Assembly (NCBI GenBank): GCA_964624635.1
Contig: CAZUXM010000002.1
Coordinates: 1 to 64,000, forward strand
Direction: 5' to 3'
Length of the DNA stretch: 64,000 nt
Source: JANWKQ01 sp964624635
GTDB taxonomy: Bacteria; Bacteroidota; Bacteroidia; CAIKAF01
Position numbers and translations under genes: made by a program. Position 1 is the stretch's first letter, and every line of letters begins with the position of its first letter. Positions 53,790 through 61,570 of the stretch are shown here, piece after piece. The notes under the pieces were generated by a model. The model worked only from the letters and a program-made list of their open reading frames with translations, was not told the origin of the DNA and searched no databases.

Positions 53790-53825
53790 AACTCCAATAT
53801 TGCAAAATTTTGCATATTTGGAGTT
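53790..53825. promoter_or_regulatory. Palindrome 2 upstream of the AAA_14 ATPase
   Basis: Arms AACTCCAA / TTGGAGTT (53790-53797 with 53818-53825) enclose a 14-bp perfect dyad TGCAAAATTTTGCA (53801-53814). The outer TCCAA and central A/T pattern resemble palindrome 1, spaced 35 bases away. Confidence 0.55.
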
Positions 53826-54032
53826 GTAGAGTATAAAATATTGATAATCAGCATTAAGTAATCGATTTATTTCTTGGTTCTATTTTTTAGAATTCTCTTC
53901 AAGAGCGATAAGTGAGAAGTTACTGAACACTTAACATGATTTAAAAAAATAGGTGCCAAATACCGGATATTATGCATGCATAATTCTTTAATGTATGTTA
54001 TATTTGTAGAAACAGCTCAAAAATCATTTATT

Positions 54033-55771
54033 ATGTTTCAGGCAGGTGCATCAAAAATAGAATTGGAAGTCTTTTTTAAAGGAGTAGGCCTGTTAGGCTA
54101 CGGCAGGGCATTTAATACCATGCAGGATAAGTTATCTCCATTATTTGTTCGAACCGTATATTTTTCTGAAACAAGCAATATTAATAACCGATTTATTTTT
54201 GTGAATTGTGAGTTGGCTTTTACTACAGATATCGTTAGGGTACAAGTAATGAATAAATTACGTTCTATTAACCCGAATATTTTAGCCGATGATTCTCAGT
54301 TGATGATTACAAGTCAACATACCCATAGTGGTCCAGGTGGTTTTTCGCATCATCCTTTTTACAATTTTACTACCCCCGGATTTAGACCTGATGTACTGGA
54401 GGCGGTAGTAAATGCCATTACCGAAAGTATAGTGGTGGCTTATGGAAAAATGCAGCCGGTACAAGTTAAGTATAGTATNNNNNNNNNNATGTTGCCTTCA
54501 ACCGGTCATTACGTGCTTACAATAAAAATCCAGAAGTGAAAAAACTTACTCCTTTTGAAGTTCATTTGGCAGTTGATAGAACCATGGATCTTTTACGTAT
54601 TGATGATTTAGAAGGAAATCCATTAGCTCAAATCAACTTTTTTGGGGTACATACTACCAGCTTGGGGAATAAAGTAAATAAAATGGGCAGTGATAATAAA
54701 GGATATGCATCTACTTTTTTTGAAGAAGAAGTAGGAGGGGACTTTGTTGCCATTTTTGCGCAGAAAATTGCCGGGGATGTATCTCCTAATTTTCATGGTA
54801 GAGGAAAAAGTAAACAAAAAAAATATCCATGGAGCAAAGGTCCTTATAACGATGATGTAGAGAATGCAAAATTCAATGGACGATTACAATATTATAAAGC
54901 AAAAGAAATTTGGGATGATGCTTCCAAAGTTGAAAAACTACAAGGAAATATTGATACTGAATTAGTGTCACATGATTTTGCTAATATAAAAGTAGATCCT
55001 GATTTTGCTTTCGGCAAAACAGATGCAGAAACCTGTTATGCTTGCCACGGGATGGCGTTTTTAAATGGAACTCCTGTTGATGGAAAAGGCGCCGGCTTTT
55101 TTGTAAATCTGTTAGGGATTACGTGTAGCAGCATCATTCGGTTAGGAGAAAATATCATGGGAGTTTTTAAAGGAGAAGAATATAGAAAAGATGTAAAACG
55201 TAAATACAAACTTCAACATCCTAAACATATTGTATTTGAAACCGGGAAAGGGATTTTACTGGGAACCCATATGATAGATAAAATCATATTTCCTAAATTT
55301 ATTGAGAAAGGAATTGGGGAGATGAAAACAGAATATCATAAAGGAGCTTTAAGAGAATTCCCATGGACTGCTCATATCTTACCGATACAATTAGCCAGTA
55401 TGGGAAATATATGTTTTGTAGGATTTCCTGGGGAACTTACAACCATCGCCGGTAAAAGATTAGAAACAATGATTGCTGATGAATTAAAACCAATAGGAAT
55501 TGACCATGTCATCATGTGTTCGTATGCCAACAATTACTTGGGATATTGTACTACCTGGGAAGAATATCAAACACAGTGTTATGAAGGTGGACATACCGTA
55601 TACGGGCAATGGACCCATGCTGCTTTTATGACGGAGTTCAGAAAATTGGCCAAAGAGTTCAAAAAGTCGAAAGAGGAGCGTACATTAGACAGGAATTTAA
55701 AATATCATCAGTTTAGTGAAAAAGAAATATCGTTAAGAACTTACCAACCCAAAAAGAAAAAAGTTGGATAG
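54033..55771 (+). CDS. Neutral/alkaline ceramidase-like hydrolase, interrupted by a gap
   Basis: Cleaves an N-acyl bond, in the best-known members that of ceramide, to give sphingoid base and fatty acid. From the ATG at 54033 (MFQAGASKIELEVFFKG) about 580 residues are present around the ten-N gap at 54479-54488; the part after it reads VAFNRSLRAYNKNP and continues to 55771, so the frame change is a gap artefact. The zinc motif SQHTHSGPGG (near residue 95) and the nucleophile motif IAGDVSPNFHG are intact. The C-terminal Ig-like domain of longer ceramidases seems to be absent and no signal peptide is obvious. It overlaps the next gene by eight bases. Confidence 0.82.
54479..54488. other. Assembly gap (10 N) in the ceramidase gene
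   Basis: Ten N; the frame changes across it. Confidence 0.95.
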
Positions 55772-56960
55772 CTCAAGAACATACGACTATTATAAAAATA
55801 TTTTCAAGGACGAAAGTATGCCTTTGGCATTTCTTGATCTTGATCTACTTGATATCAACATACAATCCATTTTACAACGTTCAGGCAAAATCAATATTCG
55901 TATTGCATCCAAATCCATTAGATGTAGATACGTGTTGGAGCATATTTTAAAAAATAGTCAGCAGTTTAAAGGAGTCATGTGTTATACAGCCGGTGAAGCT
56001 GCTTGGTTAGCATCACAAGGTTTTGATGATTTACTTACCGGTTATCCTTGTATGAACCCACATGATTTGAAACTGGTAGCAAAACAAATTCAATCAGGTA
56101 AAAAAATTGTTTTAATGGTTGACGCTGTTGAACAAGTTGCTTTACTTGACTCTATTGGAAATGAACTAAATGTCGATTTTAAGGTTTGTATTGACATTGA
56201 TATGTCTACAGATTTTAGAAAATTACATTTTGGAGTATATAGATCTCCTTTACATATGTTGGATGATGTGAAAAAATTTGCTACTGCCATAAAAGGATAT
56301 TCAAAAGTTACAGTAAATGGTGTGATGGGATATGAGGCTCAGGTAGCAGGGTTAGGGGATCATGTAAAAGGAGGCTCCATGAAAAATTCCACGATTCGGA
56401 TATTGAAAAAAAGATCCAGAAAAGATTATTATAAAAGACGGGGCGAGATTGTACAATGGCTACAAAGTGAAGGATATACTTTAGATATTATTAATGCAGG
56501 GGGTACCGGAAGTATTGAATGGAGTATTGAAGAACCCTGGATTAATGAAGTAACTGTAGGTAGTGGATTTTATTCCCCCGGATTATTTGATCATTATAAA
56601 AACTTTAGGCATTTACCAGCTTTAGGTTTTGTTTTACAAATTGTAAGAACCCCCAAAACAGGATACCTAACTTGTTTAGGTGGTGGTTATATCGCCTCCG
56701 GGGAAACAGGAATAATGAAACAACCATACCCCTATCTGCCTGAAGGAGTGATACCTTTAAAAAATGAAGGGTTTGGGGAAGTACAAACCCCCATCCAATA
56801 TTCAGGCTCGTATTTATTACAAATAGGAGATCCTGTGTTATTCAGACACGCCAAGGCCGGAGAGCTTAACGAGCATTTTAATACGATAAGTGTGGTTAAA
56901 AACGGAACTATTATTGATAAGGTTCAAACTTATCGGGGAGAAGGAAAATCTTTTTTATAA
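55764..56960 (+). CDS. PLP-dependent amino acid deaminase/aldolase (alanine-racemase fold)
   Basis: 398 residues from a TTG at 55764 overlapping the ceramidase stop; the next ATG (55818) would remove 18 residues before the conserved region. The N-terminal TIM barrel binds PLP through the Lys in NIRIASKSIR (near residue 48), with CYTAGEAAWLASQGFDDLL, VNGVMGYEAQVAGLGD and the phosphate loop INAGGTGSIEWS. The C-terminal beta domain holds a DSD1-type metal site (TCLGGGYIASGETG; later HAKAGELNEHF). The relatives are D-threonine aldolase and D-serine dehydratase. Coupling to a ceramidase suggests an amino alcohol or serine-derived substrate, by inference. Confidence 0.82.
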   Translation: MDSSRTYDYYKNIFKDESMPLAFLDLDLLDINIQSILQRSGKINIRIASKSIRCRYVLEHILKNSQQFKGVMCYTAGEAAWLASQGFDDLLTGYPCMNPHDLKLVAKQIQSGKKIVLMVDAVEQVALLDSIGNELNVDFKVCIDIDMSTDFRKLHFGVYRSPLHMLDDVKKFATAIKGYSKVTVNGVMGYEAQVAGLGDHVKGGSMKNSTIRILKKRSRKDYYKRRGEIVQWLQSEGYTLDIINAGGTGSIEWSIEEPWINEVTVGSGFYSPGLFDHYKNFRHLPALGFVLQIVRTPKTGYLTCLGGGYIASGETGIMKQPYPYLPEGVIPLKNEGFGEVQTPIQYSGSYLLQIGDPVLFRHAKAGELNEHFNTISVVKNGTIIDKVQTYRGEGKSFL

Positions 56961-57109
56961 GTTTGTCTGTAATTACCCTAATTATACTAAACCAACATTA
57001 TTAACCCTTTAATAAATAATCATTTTTAAAAATAATCGATGAAATACTCAAAAATGGGTATGTCTATCGGCTAAACCAACGTGTATCTTTATCTAAACAA
57101 TTAAACAAC

Positions 57110-59051
57110 ATGAAAAAAGTAATCGTAACCTCCCTAAGTATTGTCGCACTGGCAATTGGAGTAACAGCCCAAACCGGAACCGGTTTATCATTTAAGTTTG
57201 GATATAAATCCAAACATAAAAAAGCTAATGTATCCTCATTAGGATTTTCAGGAACATTAGCAAAATCATACAGCCTAAAAAGCAAAACTCCGTATGTAAA
57301 AAATCAAGGAAATTTTGGAACGTGTGTATCATGGGCCATGGCGTATAGTGCATTAACTACACAGTATGCTATTTCCATGAATTTAACCAACAGAAATATT
57401 ATTACCTCTATGGCTTTTTGTCCATACTTTATGCATAATAATTCAAAAGTAGTTACTGATGGTTGTTCAACCGGTAACTTTTTTGATGATGCCAGTTCAG
57501 AGCTTACTGATATTGGTGCAAAAAAATTCTATTTACCATTGATAGGATGTGCTACNNNNNNNNNNTAAAATGTTGACTTTAGCAAAAAATTATCGTGCTA
57601 TCGAGGTAACTGATTTATATAACTATAATGATCCTACTTCAACTGATTATCGTACATATATGGATGTATTCATGAAAAAAACTCCATTTAATACGGATGA
57701 TGTAAAAAAAGCATTGTCAAGTAATAAAGTGGTAGTTTTTGGTATGTATTTACCTCCATCATGGTTTGCTGCATATAATACCAGTTTATGGGAACCAAAC
57801 TATGCTGAAAAACAAGATCCTGTTGGAACATTATTAGATGCACAAGGACAAATGCATGCATTACATGCTATGTCAATTATTGGATATGATGATAATAAAT
57901 ACGGTGGGGCATTTGAAGTTATGAACTCATGGGGTAAAGAATGGGGAGATAATGGATATGTTTGGGTAAAATATGCAGACCTTCAGAAATATGTTTTTCA
58001 AGCGTTAGTAATTACAATGCCTGAAGTAAAATTGAATGGAACTAGCGGTTGTGTTTATGGTGATTGTGGAAATGGATATGGAATTTACAAGCATACGAGT
58101 GGAGATATGTATGAAGGTTTCTTTAAAGGTGGTAAATATGATGGTTACGGAATTTATGCATGGACTAGCGGAGCTACTTATGCAGGTGAGTGGAAAGATG
58201 GTACACGTAACGGTGATGCGATGATTTATTATACTGATGGATCTTCAGGTGCTGCAGTTTATGCCAACGATGAATTTAAATCTGGATATGTTAACTATAG
58301 CTATGAAAGCGGAAATACTTACGAAGGTGAAGTGAATAATGGTGATTTTAACGGATTTGGTAAATTTAAATTTGCTGCCGGTGATTCATATATTGGTGGA
58401 TTTAAAGATGGTAACTACGATGGTTTAGGTAAATATACTTTTGCCAGTGGTTCATGGTATGTAGGTTATTTTTCTGATGGTAAACGTAATGGAAGAGGGA
58501 TCTATGTAAGTAATGATGGTAAAATTTGGGGAGGCAACTGGTCATACGATAATTTTAGTACAGGTAAAACGTATGGTTTTGCTAATGGAAAAGGTGTTGA
58601 TTTAGGAAATCTTCAATTAGGAGCCAACACTAATTATGTGGATGCTAATTGTGTTACCGGTGATTGTTTAAACGGAAAAGGTACTCGTGTATACAATGGT
58701 TCTGTTTATGAAGGAGAATTTAAAGATGGAGTAGAAAATGGATTGGGTAAAACCAGTTATTCAAACGGTACAGTATTTGAAACATTCTACCTTGATGGAA
58801 GCCCATATGGGGTAGGAGTTATTAAATTTTCAGGCAGTGGTACTTTAATTGGTGCGTTAAAAAATGGAGTGGTTGACGGATATATCGTATATTTTGATGA
58901 GGCAGGCGGAATATTGATTGGTACATATAAAGATGGAGAATATGTAGGGAAACTATCTTCAGCTAATACCAATGCATTTACCAATGCTCCAATGGGTGCA
59001 CCTGTAAATGCCGGAATTAAATCAATGACTATTTCAACTCCTGGTAAATAA
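57110..59051 (+). CDS. Exported papain-like (C1) peptidase with C-terminal MORN repeats, interrupted by a gap
   Basis: About 645 residues around the ten-N gap at 57556-57565. Signal peptide to about TAQTGT (residue 22). The C1 domain (about 50-305) shows the catalytic Gln-Cys in NQGNFGTCVSWAMAY (Cys near residue 71), His in MHALHAMSIIGYDD and Asn in VMNSWGKEWGDNGY, so the triad is complete. From about residue 320 there are about ten MORN repeats of the YEGxFKxGxxxGxG kind (GYGIYKHTSGDMYEGFFKGG, GLGKYTFASGSWYVGYFSDG). MORN repeats bind lipids or proteins. There is no T9SS tail, so it is probably periplasmic or outer-leaflet. The combination is unusual. Confidence 0.82.
57556..57565. other. Assembly gap (10 N) in the C1 peptidase-MORN gene
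   Basis: Ten N; the frame changes across it. Confidence 0.95.
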
Positions 59052-59070
59052 TTAATTTAAAAGGTAAAGA

Positions 59071-60708
59071 TTGAAAAAATCAGTTGTCATATTGTTTATA
59101 ATCATCAACATCCCTGCATGGAGTAATAACTACTGCAGGGATGTATTTAACCGATTGGTAAATACTGTTGGTAATGTATATGGTACTAAACCTACACTTA
59201 CCATTGTTGAAAGTGATTATATGGTTGCTGAAACCTATAATACAGGTGAAATAAAAGTAGGTAGCAGGTTGATTGATCTTTGCAGAAGATTCGGAAAAGA
59301 TTCTACCAATGCTATAGCACATGTTCTTTCACATGAATTGGCACATTATTATCAGAATCACGCATGGATTTCCAATTTTACATCAGCATATGCCAATGTA
59401 GAATGGAGTAGAAAATTAACTGAATCGGAACAACAATTATTGCCCGTTTATGAAACACAGGCAGATGAAGTAGGATTTTTTTATGCATTGAATGCAGGAT
59501 ATCAGACATGGAAAGTTTCGGGTGCAGTTTTAGACAGTATTTATACATGGTATGAATTGCCCAAAGAATTACCTGGTTACCCTCCATTGGAACAACGAAA
59601 AAAAATTGCTTCTGAAGCAAAAATAAAAGTACAATCATTAACTCCGTTATTTAGAGTATCATCATACTTTACCTTGTTAGGTAAATATTATCCAGGTGAA
59701 ACTCAGTATGTATATTATGAATCAGCAGGACTATGTTTAGATCATTTGGTTCATGAAAACATTAAAACTCCCAACATTCTAAATAACCTGGGAGTAATAT
59801 ATTTTTTAAGTGCTCAGATTTATTTGTATGAGCCTATTAACAAACTCATGTATCCTTTAGTAATGGATGATGATGCATCAGCCATGGATATGAGTGATTG
59901 CATCGGCACCAGAGGAACAACCCCATCCAGTCAGGAATTGGCTGCTGAAGCGTTGGAGCTTTTGGAAAAATCAAAGGAAGCTTTTACCTCAGCTTTAAAA
60001 GGAAACAAAAATTATTTGCCGGCGAATATTAATATAGCACTAGTACATTTTCTTTTAAAAGAAGAAGGTGCATTGGCAGACAAGATTAAGTTTTTGCAAA
60101 ACTCAATTAAAGAGGGAGATGCTTATTTGCCCGTCTTTTTTCAGATTGAAGCATTGAGTTATTATTTGAAAGGAGATACGAAAAAAATGACAGAGTCATT
60201 TAAAAAAGCCATTAAGTTAAAAGATAATACGGCTCAATGGAACAATGAAACTCTAACAAAAACCAAATCTTCATTAAACGAAACCATGTCTGGGACACAA
60301 TGGCCAACGGATACTAATGAAAAAATATTTGGTAAAAAAGTAACTGACTTTTTTAAATCATACAGATCAGCGCAGGAAACCAGAGTAGATCCTTATCACC
60401 AAAAATTCATTTTTTGGACTGAAAAAAAAACAGAAGGGACTATATATATGTTTCGATCATTAGCATCACAAACTGTATTCAGGGATATGATATTTTTTGA
60501 AGCAGAGTCAGCAGACTATTCAACAACTGCCGGTTTGAAATTGGGGATGAGTATGAACGAAGCAATAAAAATATATGGTAATCCATATACAAAAAATATT
60601 TCATCAGGTACTTATCAGTTATTATATCCTTCACAACAAATGATAGTAACAGTTAATCAACAAAACAATGTTGTTACCGGTATTATGTATTATGGAATGA
60701 AAAAATAG
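59071..60708 (+). CDS. M48-like zinc peptidase with tetratricopeptide-like region
   Basis: 545 residues from a TTG at 59071 (LKKSVVILFIIINIPAWSNN, read as Met), giving a signal peptide; I see no better ATG upstream. The zinc motif HELAH is in VLSHELAHYYQNHAW (near residue 90), with the third ligand Glu probably in YETQADEVGFFYA (near 130), as in M48 peptidases. The middle (about 220-420) has TPR-like helices (PNILNNLGVIYFLSAQIY, KNYLPANINIALVHFLLKEE), and the C-terminus a beta-rich unit with LKLGMSMNEAIKIYG. It is 19 bases downstream of the C1 peptidase gene and is likely co-expressed; the two may form a proteolytic unit. Confidence 0.8.
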   Translation: MKKSVVILFIIINIPAWSNNYCRDVFNRLVNTVGNVYGTKPTLTIVESDYMVAETYNTGEIKVGSRLIDLCRRFGKDSTNAIAHVLSHELAHYYQNHAWISNFTSAYANVEWSRKLTESEQQLLPVYETQADEVGFFYALNAGYQTWKVSGAVLDSIYTWYELPKELPGYPPLEQRKKIASEAKIKVQSLTPLFRVSSYFTLLGKYYPGETQYVYYESAGLCLDHLVHENIKTPNILNNLGVIYFLSAQIYLYEPINKLMYPLVMDDDASAMDMSDCIGTRGTTPSSQELAAEALELLEKSKEAFTSALKGNKNYLPANINIALVHFLLKEEGALADKIKFLQNSIKEGDAYLPVFFQIEALSYYLKGDTKKMTESFKKAIKLKDNTAQWNNETLTKTKSSLNETMSGTQWPTDTNEKIFGKKVTDFFKSYRSAQETRVDPYHQKFIFWTEKKTEGTIYMFRSLASQTVFRDMIFFEAESADYSTTAGLKLGMSMNEAIKIYGNPYTKNISSGTYQLLYPSQQMIVTVNQQNNVVTGIMYYGMKK

Positions 60709-60724
60709 TTTAATTGTTTTAATG

Positions 60725-60752
60725 AAAAGCCTGCACATTTTAGCAGGCTTTT
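60725..60752. terminator. Bidirectional terminator between the M48-like and DUF922-like genes
   Basis: Stem AAAAGCCTGC / GCAGGCTTTT (60725-60734 with 60743-60752), 8-base loop; A run on one side and T run on the other serve both convergent genes. Confidence 0.85.
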
Positions 60753-60765
60753 ATATTGAATAGAA

Positions 60766-61406
60766 TTAGTTCCCGGAGAAAGCACTGTTGTTAAATTGCA
60801 GTTCACTCTGTGTCATAGTAACGTTTGTATAAATTGTGAACTTTTCAGTTGAGTATGCAGAAAATTCCTCCATTTCTTTATAGATTTTAGCCTCCCATTT
60901 TTTTTGGTTTTCAGTATTTAAATGGTGTTCGCTTTCCTCATCATACTGATCTTGCATTACATATAAGTGAGCAATCCAAAAACAAAATTCAGAATTTAGT
61001 TCATCTTTATATTCTTTAGTAAATGTAAACTCCTTTAAATGCTTTCTCAGTTTCCTCGCTTGTAATTCAGAAACATAGTAGTGAAATTGTTCATGTTGTA
61101 GCATATCAGGTTCACCTTCTTTGTATTTTGTCCATGATTCGGCTTGATCAAAGTATGAATACACATCCATATCAAGAATTAGTTTCCCATTTTCAATCCT
61201 TTCTTTGTATTTATATCCTATACCTGAGACAGTAGCCGCAGCATAAGTTTCTGTATAGCTGTAATATCCTCTAAAATCTTTCCAGGTAAGTGTAGATTGT
61301 TCAGAGAACTTAAATGTAATTGGTTTTTCATAGGTAGGCTCTTTTTTACATGAGTAAAATGCAATAACTGTAATACCAATAAATGTAAATAGAGTGTTTT
61401 TTTCAT
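60766..61406 (-). CDS. DUF922-like zinc-peptidase-type lipoprotein, start probably frameshifted
   Basis: The conserved part reads SCKKEP then a domain (about 60-190) with TLTWKDFRGYYSYTET and the HExxH motif MLQHEQFHYYVSE, as in DUF922/putative metallopeptidases. The open frame extends back to an ATG at 61494, but that leader (MILSCVKVHLISSTTCTLTS) does not look natural. At 61404-61406 an ATG is followed by AAAAAAA (61397-61403); with one more A it would read MKKNTLFTFIGITVIAFYSC, a perfect lipoprotein signal in the same frame as the domain. I therefore place the true start at 61406 and suspect a one-base indel. Confidence 0.65.
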
Positions 61407-61570
61407 AAGCTGCATCAGCTTGTTTGTTTTTCCTGCTTGTTAATGTACAGGTGGTTGAGCTGATAAGATGAACTTTTACGCAGCTTAAAATCACATGTTT
61501 GGATTTTAAAACATTTTAAACTTTACAAAATTTTAATTAAATAGGTGTGTAGATACAGGCTGTAAAAGAA

